Part shown: positions 8,681 to 15,673 of the stretch, piece by piece
Position numbering within the stretch: position 1 is the first letter of the stretch
Layout of the letters: each line of letters opens with the position of its first letter
Source: Geminocystis sp. NIES-3709
GTDB lineage: Bacteria; Cyanobacteriota; Cyanobacteriia; Cyanobacteriales; Cyanobacteriaceae
NCBI RefSeq assembly: GCF_001548115.1
Contig: NZ_AP014821.1
Coordinates: forward strand, 1,364,001 to 1,428,000
Length of the DNA: 64,000 nucleotides
Direction: 5' to 3'
Notes under the pieces: generated by a model
Databases searched by the model: none
What the model saw: only the letters and a program-made list of their open reading frames with translations
Told to the model about the DNA's origin: nothing
Program-made: the position numbers and the translations under genes

Positions 8681-11320
8681 ATGGAAATTACTAATAATTT
8701 AGCCACATTAGAACAGTTAATTATTAAGGTTAAAAAAGCTCAAAAACAGTACGCTTATTTTACCCAAGAGCAAGTCGATCGAATTTTTAAAAGAGCTGCT
8801 TTAGCCGCGAATGATGCCCGTATTCCCTTAGCAAAAATAGCTTGTAGTGAAACAGGTATGGGAATTATTGAAGATAAAGTCATAAAAAATCACTTTGCTT
8901 CTGAAATTATTTATAACAAATATCGAGATGAAAAAACTTGTGGAGTTATCGAAAAAGACGAATTATATGGCATTGAAAAAGTAGCCGAACCTTTAGGCAT
9001 AATTGCAGGAATTATTCCCACCACCAATCCGACTTCTACTGCAATTTTCAAAACTCTTTTAGCTTTAAAAACTCGTAATGCTATTATTTTATCTCCTCAT
9101 CCTAGAGCAAAAAAATGTACTGTGGAAGCCGCCAGAGTTGTCCGAGATGCCGCCATTGCTGCCGGTGCGCCTGAAGATATTATCGCTTGGATAGATGAGC
9201 CAACTTTAGAAGTATCCCAAGCCTTAATGCAACATCCTGAGATTAAGCTCATTTTAGCAACCGGTGGTCCAGGTATGGTAAAAGCAGCCTATTCTTCAGG
9301 ACATCCTTCTCTCGGAGTTGGTGCAGGAAATACCCCTGCGGTTATCGAAAAAAGTGCCGATATTAAAATGGCGGTATCTTCTATCATGCTCAGTAAAACC
9401 TTTGATAATGGGATGATTTGTGCCTCTGAGCAGTCAGTAATCGTTGAAAATGACATCTATGATGAGTTTAAGCAAGAATTTGAACTTAGAGGAGCTTATT
9501 TTGTTAATTTTGATGATTTAGACAAGTTAAGAAATATTATTCTCAAAGATGGTAGAATTAATGCTGACATAGTAGGGCAATCCGTGACAAAAATTGCTCA
9601 ATTAGCAAATATTACCATTCCTCATGATAGTAAATTGTTAATTGCTGAAGTAGAAAATATCGGTTTTGATGAACCTTTATCCTATGAAAAACTATCGCCA
9701 ATTTTGGCAATGTATCGATCAAATACCTTTGAAGAAGCCACAGAAAAAGCAAGTAAGTTAGTTGAATTTGGCGGAAAAGGACATACATCTTGTATTTATA
9801 TTAGTCCTGAAAAACAAGATTTAATCGAGTATTTTGAAGAAAGAATGGATACCAGTCGAGTATTAGTAAATACTCCTTCTTCTCAAGGGGCTATTGGCGA
9901 CTTATATAATTTCCGCCTTGATCCTTCTTTAACTCTTGGTTGTGGTAGTTGGGGAGGTAACTCTATCAGTGGAAATGTGGGGGTGCATCATTTACTCAAT
10001 GTTAAGACTATCACGGAACGACGAGAAAATATGCTTTGGTTTAGAGTGCCACCGAAAGTTTATTTCAAATATGGCTGTCTTCCCGTTGCCTTGAGTGATT
10101 TGGCAGGAAAACATCGTGCTTTTATTGTTACCGACAAGCCTCTCTATGACTTAGGAGTAACGATAAAAATTGAAAATGTTTTAGAGCAAATGGGCATCAA
10201 ATATGATGTATTCTATGATGTAGAGCCTGATCCTTCTTTAAGTACCGTTCATCGAGGATTAGTATTACTCAATAAATTTAACCCTGACGTAATTATATCA
10301 GTGGGTGGTGGTTCGCCTATGGATGCGGCGAAAATTATGTGGTTACTTTATGAACATCCAGAAATAGAATTTGAAGGTATCGCCACTCGTTTTATGGATA
10401 TTCGTAAACGAGTTTATGATTTACCCACCCTAGGTACTAAAGCGATGATGGTAGCTATTCCCACCACATCGGGTACAGGCTCAGAAGTAACCCCTTTTGC
10501 GGTGGTGACGGATGATAAAACTGGTATTAAATATCCCTTAGCAGATTATGCTTTAACTCCCAATATTGCGATCGTTGATCCTGAGTTAGTATTAAATATG
10601 CCTAAAAGTTTGACTGCTTTTGGTGGTATTGATGCACTTACCCACGCTTTAGAAGCCTATGTTTCCATTTACTCAACAGAATTTACCAGTGGTTTATGCT
10701 TAAAAGCCATCGGTTTGCTTTTTAAATATCTTCCTAGTGCTTATCATAATGGAGCAAAAGATGTTAAGGCAAGAGAAAAAGTTCATTCGGCGGCGACAAT
10801 TGCGGGGATGGCGTTTGCTAATGCTTTCTTGGGTATTTGTCACTCTTTAGCCCATAAATTGGGCTCACAATTCCATGTACCTCACGGTTTAGCCAATGCT
10901 TTGATGATAAGTAATGTGATTCGCTATAACGCTACGGATGCACCTTTTAAACAAGCGATTTTCCCTCAATATAAATACCCTAACGCTCTTTTCCGTTATG
11001 CTCAAATTGCTGATTATTTACACTTAGGTGGTGTCACAGAGGAAGAAAAAGTTGAGAAGTTAGTGGAAGCGATCGAAAATCTGAAACGAGAAGTAGGTAT
11101 TCCTGCTACCATTAAAGAGGTATTGTCGATCGAGGATGAAGTTTTTTACTCTGCATTGGATAATTTAGCAGAAGAAGCGTTCGATGACCAATGTACTGGC
11201 ACGAATCCCCGTTATCCTCTGATTAAAGATTTGAAAGAGTTATATATCACCGCTTATCGTGGTTTTAACCTCGAATCTCAATTTGATAACCCCATAAGTG
11301 CAATTCCTATTAACAATTAA
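8681..11320 (+). CDS. adhE: Bifunctional acetaldehyde-CoA/alcohol dehydrogenase AdhE
   Basis: AdhE reduces acetyl-CoA to acetaldehyde and then ethanol, regenerating NAD during fermentation. The protein has 879 residues. The N-terminal CoA-acylating aldehyde dehydrogenase has its nucleophile in DNGMICASEQ (Cys247, equivalent to E. coli Cys246). The C-terminal iron-dependent alcohol dehydrogenase starts near residue 450 and contains GGGSPMDAAK and the metal-site helix FGGIDALTHALEAY around 647-660. A TATAAT at 8583-8588 is a possible -10 box, and GAGAGG at 8664-8669 precedes the ATG. Only some cyanobacteria carry this enzyme; here it would support dark anaerobic ethanol formation. It is followed after 45 bp by a small exported protein. 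Confidence 0.96.
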   Translation: MEITNNLATLEQLIIKVKKAQKQYAYFTQEQVDRIFKRAALAANDARIPLAKIACSETGMGIIEDKVIKNHFASEIIYNKYRDEKTCGVIEKDELYGIEKVAEPLGIIAGIIPTTNPTSTAIFKTLLALKTRNAIILSPHPRAKKCTVEAARVVRDAAIAAGAPEDIIAWIDEPTLEVSQALMQHPEIKLILATGGPGMVKAAYSSGHPSLGVGAGNTPAVIEKSADIKMAVSSIMLSKTFDNGMICASEQSVIVENDIYDEFKQEFELRGAYFVNFDDLDKLRNIILKDGRINADIVGQSVTKIAQLANITIPHDSKLLIAEVENIGFDEPLSYEKLSPILAMYRSNTFEEATEKASKLVEFGGKGHTSCIYISPEKQDLIEYFEERMDTSRVLVNTPSSQGAIGDLYNFRLDPSLTLGCGSWGGNSISGNVGVHHLLNVKTITERRENMLWFRVPPKVYFKYGCLPVALSDLAGKHRAFIVTDKPLYDLGVTIKIENVLEQMGIKYDVFYDVEPDPSLSTVHRGLVLLNKFNPDVIISVGGGSPMDAAKIMWLLYEHPEIEFEGIATRFMDIRKRVYDLPTLGTKAMMVAIPTTSGTGSEVTPFAVVTDDKTGIKYPLADYALTPNIAIVDPELVLNMPKSLTAFGGIDALTHALEAYVSIYSTEFTSGLCLKAIGLLFKYLPSAYHNGAKDVKAREKVHSAATIAGMAFANAFLGICHSLAHKLGSQFHVPHGLANALMISNVIRYNATDAPFKQAIFPQYKYPNALFRYAQIADYLHLGGVTEEEKVEKLVEAIENLKREVGIPATIKEVLSIEDEVFYSALDNLAEEAFDDQCTGTNPRYPLIKDLKELYITAYRGFNLESQFDNPISAIPINN

Positions 11321-11365
11321 ATGAATCAAACTAACTTATTTTTGAATTAAAGAGGTTATATTCTC

Positions 11366-11836
11366 ATGGGTTGTCGTTTTCCCGTTTTATCTTTTTTAAC
11401 TATTTTTTTGAGTTTACAAATTCCCGTGAAAGCTGAAACTTGCACTCCCATTCCTCTAGTGGGGGGTGAGGGAAGTACTGTAACTAAAAGTGTTTCCCAA
11501 CCTACAATTCCTAGTCTTTTTGGAGTTAATATTACCAGTAATAATTGGAATACTGATTGGGCAGTACCTTCTCAAAATAACAATTTTCGTAATTATTTGG
11601 TGACAGTTAGTTCTAAGGATAATGGCCCTTTTAAGATAAGAATGTATCTCAAATATAATGATCAAACTGCTGATGAATTTTTCAATCAAGAAGGAGTTAA
11701 TATCACTGCCGATAAACCTTTAAAAATCAAATCCTCTCCCCGTCCAAATTCCCAACCTTATCAGGTTAATTTATTTGTTAATGGGTTAGAATCTTTAGGT
11801 AAAACTTATACTGCAACGGTAATGGGATGTCGTTAA
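11366..11836 (+). CDS. Small exported protein of unknown function
   Basis: The protein has 156 residues and a clear Sec signal peptide: a hydrophobic stretch at about residues 8-20 and a cleavage site after Val-Lys-Ala at about residue 23. The mature part is Ser/Thr/Asn-rich and probably beta-rich, with two cysteines (near the mature N-terminus and as Cys155, second last) that could form a disulphide. I recognise no family. It lies 45 bp after adhE on the same strand and could be cotranscribed, but nothing in it suggests a role in fermentation. Confidence 0.75.
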   Translation: MGCRFPVLSFLTIFLSLQIPVKAETCTPIPLVGGEGSTVTKSVSQPTIPSLFGVNITSNNWNTDWAVPSQNNNFRNYLVTVSSKDNGPFKIRMYLKYNDQTADEFFNQEGVNITADKPLKIKSSPRPNSQPYQVNLFVNGLESLGKTYTATVMGCR

Positions 11837-11889
11837 GCTGATACCCACACTCTAATCCCCACATCATCATCATCGTTTTTTCAAAAACC

Positions 11890-12483
11890 TTAGCTATGGA
11901 TTCTAGGCTCAGGATGAAGATTACTAAGTATATTACTTTCTAATTGTGCTAATTCTTGTAATCTTTCATCTACCATAACTCGATCGAAATATTCCGTTGC
12001 TAATATCCAATAAATACCGTAGTGTCTTGCTTCCGAAGCCATTAAACCTCGATAAAATTTAGCCAAATCTTCTTCTTGACAGTTATCGGCTAATAATCCT
12101 AGTCTTTCGTGAGATCGAGCCTCAATTAAAGCAGATACTAAGAGAGAATCTAGTAACCTATGGGGTTCGTGTCTTCTAATCGCTTCTTTCAAAGTTGCAC
12201 CATAGGGAGACGGCTTTAAAGGTGCGAGGGAAATACCTTTTTTTTGTAACCACTGGTTAACCTGCTCAAAATGCTCTAATTCCTCTTTTGCAATGCCCGT
12301 TAGTTGGTGAATTAACTTTTCATGAGAAGGATAACGGAACAAAAGATTAACTGCCACTCCTGCCGCTTTTCTTTCACAATGAGAATGATCTAACAAAATT
12401 ATATCAAGGTTATTTAAAGCCTGTTGTAACCATAAATGATTAGTCGATTGATGTAGGAGTTTGATTTTAGTATGAATAGACAC
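11890..12483 (-). CDS. miaE: tRNA-(ms2io6A)-hydroxylase
   Basis: MiaE is a non-haem di-iron monooxygenase that hydroxylates the isopentenyl group on 2-methylthio-isopentenyladenosine at position 37 of tRNAs reading U-starting codons. The protein has 197 residues and a ferritin-like four-helix fold. Metal-ligand motifs are visible as HCERKAAG (about 34-41), KEELEHF (about 86-92), EARSHERL (about 120-127) and SEARHYGIY (about 148-156). Length and motifs match the family throughout. It is transcribed divergently from the phosphatase gene at 12581. Confidence 0.92.
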   Translation of the reverse strand: MSIHTKIKLLHQSTNHLWLQQALNNLDIILLDHSHCERKAAGVAVNLLFRYPSHEKLIHQLTGIAKEELEHFEQVNQWLQKKGISLAPLKPSPYGATLKEAIRRHEPHRLLDSLLVSALIEARSHERLGLLADNCQEEDLAKFYRGLMASEARHYGIYWILATEYFDRVMVDERLQELAQLESNILSNLHPEPRIHS

Positions 12484-12580
12484 TTTTTTTCGTCATGATG
12501 AACACATAATAAGATAATTTTAGCTAAACTGAAGTTATCAAATCTGTACATAAAAATTTAAAATTATTAACATATTGCAA

Positions 12581-13333
12581 ATGAGTAACAAAAGATTCGT
12601 AATCGGAGATGTTCATGGTCATTATGATGCCTTATCTGAATTATTTGATAAAATATCTCCCACTCAAGAGGATGATATTTATTTTCTCGGTGATTTGATC
12701 GATCGTGGCCCTCAAAGCGCTCAAGTAGTACAATTTGTTATGGATAATAATTATAAATGTATCTTGGGCAACCATGAAATTATGTTACTAGATGCTTTAG
12801 GAGGGGAACAAATCAATCAACAGATTTTTCACGGATGGTTACAAAATGGCGGTAACACGACTATCGCCAGTTATGGAAATAAAACTCCCCCCAAAGAACA
12901 CATAGAATGGATTAAAAATTTACCCTTATACTTTGATTTAGGGGATTATTGGTTAGTTCATGCAGGAGTTGATCCTCATCTTCCTATTGATCAACAATCT
13001 TCTGAACAATTCTGCTGGATTCGTCGATCGTTTCATCGTAGCACTCAACCTTATTTTGAAGATAAAACAATTATTATTGGTCACACGATTACTTTTACTT
13101 TCAATGGTGTTAAATCAGGACAATTAGTCGGCGGTCAAGGATGGATTGACATTGATACAGGAGTTTATCATCATGGACAAGGATGGCTAACCGCTTTGGA
13201 ATTAAATGAGTCAATGGTGTATCAAGTGGACAGTTTCGGCCATAATTTCCGTAAAATGCCTCTTAATAAAAGTCTCAGTAATATTAACAACTCTCGAAAA
13301 CTTTTCTCTTTTAGTCCCAAAATCTTATTTTAA
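12581..13333 (+). CDS. Serine/threonine protein phosphatase-type metallophosphoesterase
   Basis: This is a 250-residue calcineurin-like phosphoesterase of the bacterial PP family (PrpA/ApaH-like). All blocks for the two-metal site are visible: GDVHGH at residues 9-14, GDLIDRG near 40-46, GNHE near 68-71, a VHAGVD block near 130 and GHTIT near 169. The ATG at 12581 is preferred over the TTG two codons upstream because it is the ordinary initiation codon and the fold starts at once. The substrate may be phosphoproteins or a dinucleoside polyphosphate; the sequence does not decide. Confidence 0.9.
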   Translation: MSNKRFVIGDVHGHYDALSELFDKISPTQEDDIYFLGDLIDRGPQSAQVVQFVMDNNYKCILGNHEIMLLDALGGEQINQQIFHGWLQNGGNTTIASYGNKTPPKEHIEWIKNLPLYFDLGDYWLVHAGVDPHLPIDQQSSEQFCWIRRSFHRSTQPYFEDKTIIIGHTITFTFNGVKSGQLVGGQGWIDIDTGVYHHGQGWLTALELNESMVYQVDSFGHNFRKMPLNKSLSNINNSRKLFSFSPKILF

Positions 13334-13345
13334 CAATAATCTTAA

Positions 13346-13363
13346 TCCTCCGAATTAGGAGGA
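13346..13363. terminator. Hairpin between two convergent genes
   Basis: TCCTCC (13346-13351) pairs with GGAGGA (13358-13363) over a 6-nt loop. It lies between the ends of the phosphatase gene and hrcA, where a shared terminator would be expected. Neither strand has a strong T run directly after the stem, so termination strength is doubtful. Confidence 0.4.
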
Positions 13364-13431
13364 AATTAAATAGTTAAAAAATCAAAATTTTAATATCTAA
13401 TAAATATTAATAGAGTATCGATAAATTTAAT

Positions 13432-14511
13432 CTATAATTGTCCTGATAAATAATTTGCTGTGGATTCTACCAGTGCGATCGCTTGTTCGTAAGCCATACG
13501 AGTTGGACCGATAATACCAACACTACCAACAGGGGATTCTCCTTGATAATAATAAGCAGAAATTAGACTACAGAACTGCATCGATTCTAAGGGATTTTCT
13601 GATCCAATAGTAATTTTTACTTTTTGCCAAGAATCATTGTATTCAGTATGGTTAAAAATTAAAGATAAAAGCTGATCTTGCTCTTTTTCTAGTAAATTCA
13701 ATAAAATCTTTACTTGTTCTATATGTGAAAACTCAGGTTGTTGTACTAATTTGGAAAACCCTTGTACAAAAATAGGAGTACTATTTGATAAACGATAATT
13801 TAACTTTATTTTCTTTAATAAATCATTGATAAAATCAGCATAAATTAAAAAGTCATTATTCAATTCGCTCCAATCTAAAACACTAATTTCAGTCAAAGAT
13901 TTTCCTTTTAACTTATGATTTAAAAAATTAGATAATATTTCTAATTCTCGATCGATAATCTCATTAAAATCATCATCGTGGGGAATTTTTAATTGATTAG
14001 TTTCGAGTAAAAGAGATTCAGTTTGGTAATTATCAATCACCATCACTAACATAATTTTATTGTTAGCTAATCTTAAAAGCTGTAAATGATAAAGAATATT
14101 ACTAGCAATCTGAGGCAAGGTAATTAAAGCAATACAACCACTTAAATCAGCTAAAATATTAGTAATTTTTTGAAATAAAATTTCGTAACGACCATAAACA
14201 GTTTTCATGGTAGAGTTTAAGAGTCGATCGAGAGGAAATTTAACGGTATTTTCCACATCAATTAATTGATCAACATAGACACGATAACCAGAATCAGAAG
14301 GTATTCTACCAGCAGAAGTATGGGGTTGATAAAGAAAACCTGCTTTTTCTAATTTACCCATCACATTACGAATTGTAGCAGAGCTGACACTAAAATCATA
14401 TTCATCGATTAAAGTTTTTGAGCCAACAGGTTCGGCAGTCGCAATATAATGTTTTACGGTTGCCTGTAAAATTTTGCGATGGCGTTCATTGAGTATAATT
14501 TGAACAGGCAT
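13432..14511 (-). CDS. hrcA: Heat-inducible transcription repressor HrcA
   Basis: HrcA represses chaperone genes by binding CIRCE operators and is kept active by GroEL. The protein has 359 residues: an N-terminal winged helix with 'RHRKILQATVKHYIATAEPV' and the recognition region SSATIRNVMGKLE, followed by the GAF-like and dimerisation parts and the conserved C-terminal 'GPTRMAYEQAIALVE' segment. Its upstream region shows no CIRCE dyad, and no chaperone gene lies in the window, so its targets are elsewhere. About 260 bp separate it from the miniature transposon. Confidence 0.95.
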   Translation of the reverse strand: MPVQIILNERHRKILQATVKHYIATAEPVGSKTLIDEYDFSVSSATIRNVMGKLEKAGFLYQPHTSAGRIPSDSGYRVYVDQLIDVENTVKFPLDRLLNSTMKTVYGRYEILFQKITNILADLSGCIALITLPQIASNILYHLQLLRLANNKIMLVMVIDNYQTESLLLETNQLKIPHDDDFNEIIDRELEILSNFLNHKLKGKSLTEISVLDWSELNNDFLIYADFINDLLKKIKLNYRLSNSTPIFVQGFSKLVQQPEFSHIEQVKILLNLLEKEQDQLLSLIFNHTEYNDSWQKVKITIGSENPLESMQFCSLISAYYYQGESPVGSVGIIGPTRMAYEQAIALVESTANYLSGQL

Positions 14512-14770
14512 CTTAAAGTATGTAGGTTTTTAATTAGAGAATATTTAATAAAAATTTTATATTTTGCTAGTATAGCAACCAAAAACCACTTTAGATAACC
14601 TAAGATTGTATTATATTTTCGTCATATTTTCATTCAGTTGTTGACTGACATATTCTACATCAATACTTTTCAAACAGTTTCTAAGACTATGGTTAAATAG
14701 TAAAGGTTTTGATTTTTGCTTAATCAGGTGCAAGATCTGAGTGAAACGTATATAAGACAAGAATTAGAGG
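14512..14770. other. Intergenic region between hrcA and the miniature transposon
   Basis: The hrcA promoter should be here. The stretch holds TATAGCAACC at about 14571, like the ends of the small repeat family in this window. On the minus strand an open frame runs from 14760 (TTG) to a stop at 14611-14613, with 49 codons. It could be a fragment of a gene or chance, and I recognise no protein in it. The last 8 bases, ATTAGAGG, recur directly after the transposon. Confidence 0.5.
14763..14770. repeat. Left copy of 8-bp direct repeat flanking the transposon
   Basis: ATTAGAGG directly abuts the TGTACA end at 14771 and is repeated exactly after the other end. It looks like a target-site duplication, but it is 8 bp and not the 5 bp usual for Tn7-like elements. 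Confidence 0.75.
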
Positions 14771-14963
14771 TGTACAGTGCCAAATTAAATGACGTGATGA
14801 CAAATTACTGTCATCGACTATAACTCTTACTAAATAATCATTATAGCTGTTTTCTCTCATTTTCGCTCCCATGAAAGTGCTGACAAATTCAATGTCACTT
14901 TATTGATTGAAGACAAATTAAGTGTCATTTTCCTTGTGAAGTGAAATGACAAATTAAGTGTCG
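14771..14963 (+). repeat. Distal transposon end with five transposase-binding-type repeats
   Basis: Sites lie at 14771-14793 (terminal), 14798-14813, 14881-14897, 14911-14927 and 14947-14963. The inner four read TGACAAATTA-type half, short spacer, TGTCA or TGTCG. A gap of about 65 bp separates the outer pair from the inner three. By memory, that spacing is like the right end of ShCAST. Confidence 0.85.
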
Positions 14964-15072
14964 CTTTTTCCCTGTCAAATATATTCATGATAAATATTGT
15001 GTTTTTTTAATACACATTCAGAATTTTGAATACAATAAAGTTTTAAGTGATTTCGGACGGAATATAAAAGCG

Positions 15073-15405
15073 ATGGCAAAAAAAATTTATGAAGTCTTCC
15101 AATCATTAGAAAACAAGGCTAACCTCCTTGCAGGTTACTGGGATAACTTCAAAACGGAGATCATCCAGCATTTACCAGAATCCTATCATGGTGAAATAGA
15201 GGAACTCTCTAACAACCTACAGAAATCTTTAGAGGTATTAATCGATGAATTGCGCCATCCTACCCTGATTTTAGCGACGACTGGCACCACGAGCAGTGGT
15301 AAAAGTACCTTAGTTAATTTTTTATGTGGGGCAGATATTGTGCCTACTGCGGTAAGTGAAATGAGTGCAGGATCTGTTACGATCGCACCTAAATTAAATA
15401 AATAG
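15073..15405 (+). pseudogene. Truncated dynamin-family GTPase (N-terminal part only)
   Basis: This 110-codon frame encodes an N-terminal helical segment (about residues 1-65). A dynamin-type P-loop follows, GTTSSGKST (about 71-79), and then the switch-I region 'VPTAVSEMSAGSVTI'. Dynamin-like GTPases normally continue for several hundred residues with the G3 and G4 motifs, a middle domain and an assembly domain. Here the frame ends in Lys-Leu-Asn-Lys directly after G2. The stop lies next to the crRNA-like unit, as if an internal deletion removed the rest of the gene together with the transposition genes. It may be transcribed but cannot be a working GTPase. It is cargo of the miniature transposon. 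Confidence 0.8.
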
Positions 15406-15407
15406 GG

Positions 15408-15452
15408 TATAATCAACTCAAGATAGATTGAAAGGAGTGCTGCGATCTCACC
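15408..15452 (+). CRISPR. Solitary homing crRNA unit (repeat remnant plus one spacer)
   Basis: A TATAAT at 15408-15413 could serve as the -10 box. It is followed by a degenerate repeat ending GATTGAAAG (15426-15434), the same kind of 3' end as V-K CAST repeats (GGTTGAAAG/GATTGAAAG). The next 18 bases (15435-15452) form a spacer that equals the tRNA-Ala gene at 15624-15641 on the minus strand in 17 of 18 positions. No second repeat follows. This is the form of the delocalised homing guides known in V-K CASTs. No tracrRNA was found in the element. Confidence 0.82.
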
Positions 15453-15467
15453 TTATAATTTCTTCAA

Positions 15468-15578
15468 CGACATTAATTTGTCACTACCACCTCAATGACA
15501 AGAATTTGTCATCACGACACTTAATTTGGTACAATGACAGTAATTTGTCACGGATGACAATTAATTTGGCACTGTACA
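15468..15578 (-). repeat. tRNA-proximal transposon end with five transposase-binding-type repeats
   Basis: Sites lie at 15555-15578 (terminal), 15535-15550, 15515-15531, 15496-15511 and 15468-15483, closely and regularly spaced. Each is a variant of TGACA-N6-TGTCA in inverted orientation relative to the other end. The tight series differs from the gapped distal end, which matches the asymmetry between left and right ends of Tn7-like elements. Confidence 0.85.
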
Positions 15579-15586
15579 ATTAGAGG
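15579..15586. repeat. Right copy of 8-bp direct repeat flanking the transposon
   Basis: ATTAGAGG directly follows the terminal TGTACA at 15573-15578 and copies 14763-14770. It ends 3 bp before the tRNA-Ala discriminator base at 15590. Confidence 0.75.
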
Positions 15587-15589
15587 ATA

Positions 15590-15662
15590 TGGAGTATAGG
15601 GGAATCGAACCCCTCACCTCTGCGGTGCGATCGCAGCACTCTACCAAATGAGCTAATACCCC
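15590..15662 (-). tRNA. tRNA-Ala, anticodon CGC
   Basis: This 73-nt gene without an encoded CCA folds as a cloverleaf. The 7-bp acceptor is GGGGTAT/ATACTCC and includes the G3:U70 pair that marks alanine tRNAs. The D-arm is GCTC/GAGT with loop ATTTGGTA, the anticodon stem CTGCG/CGCAG carries loop ATCGCAC, and the T-arm is AGGGG-TTCGATT-CCCCT. The discriminator is A. The anticodon stem-loop contains a HIP1 octamer (GCGATCGC) and is the target of the homing spacer of the neighbouring element. The transposon lies just beyond the 3' end and leaves the tRNA intact. Confidence 0.95.
15624..15644 (-). other. Protospacer and PAM of the homing crRNA inside tRNA-Ala
   Basis: On the minus strand, GTA at 15644-15642 is followed by the 18-nt protospacer 15641-15624, covering tRNA positions about 22-39. 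GTA fits the GTN PAM of Cas12k. The transposon edge (15578/15579) lies 63 bp downstream of the PAM, within the 60-66 bp reported for ShCAST. The single mismatch to the spacer is at the central anticodon base. Confidence 0.85.
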
Positions 15663-15673
15663 AACATAACTTT

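Larger units (their letters stand above)
14771..15578. mobile_element. Miniature type V-K CAST-like (Tn7-like) transposon, non-autonomous, beside tRNA-Ala
   Basis: This is an 808-bp element bounded by perfect 18-bp inverted repeats (TGTACAGTGCCAAATTAA, 14771-14788; reverse complement 15561-15578). Each end has five transposase-type sites built on TGACA-N6-TGTCA, and an 8-bp direct repeat flanks the whole. The layout and the terminal TGTACAGTG resemble the ends of cyanobacterial V-K CRISPR-associated transposons such as ShCAST (recalled, not aligned). No tnsB, tnsC, tniQ or cas12k is present. The contents are a truncated GTPase gene and a crRNA-like unit aimed at the adjacent tRNA gene. The tRNA-proximal end (15578) should be the target-proximal end. 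The element would depend on transposition proteins supplied from elsewhere. Confidence 0.88.

Noticed and set aside
13380-14600. CIRCE operator near hrcA
   Set aside because: No TTAGCACTC-N9-GAGTGCTAA or near variant is seen there.
14611-14760. A 49-codon minus-strand frame between hrcA and the transposon
   Set aside because: TTG start, no ribosome binding site and no recognisable protein. It is mentioned only as part of the intergenic description.
15435-15452. The spacer-tRNA match could be due only to a shared HIP1 palindrome
   Set aside because: The spacer has GCGATCTC, not a complete HIP1, and the match extends 13 bases without break (GAGTGCTGCGATC) plus CACC. The PAM, 63-bp distance and repeat tail also fit.
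14964-15467. tracrRNA or cas12k remnant inside the miniature element
   Set aside because: Apart from the GTPase frame and the guide unit I find no anti-repeat or Cas12k-like coding sequence.
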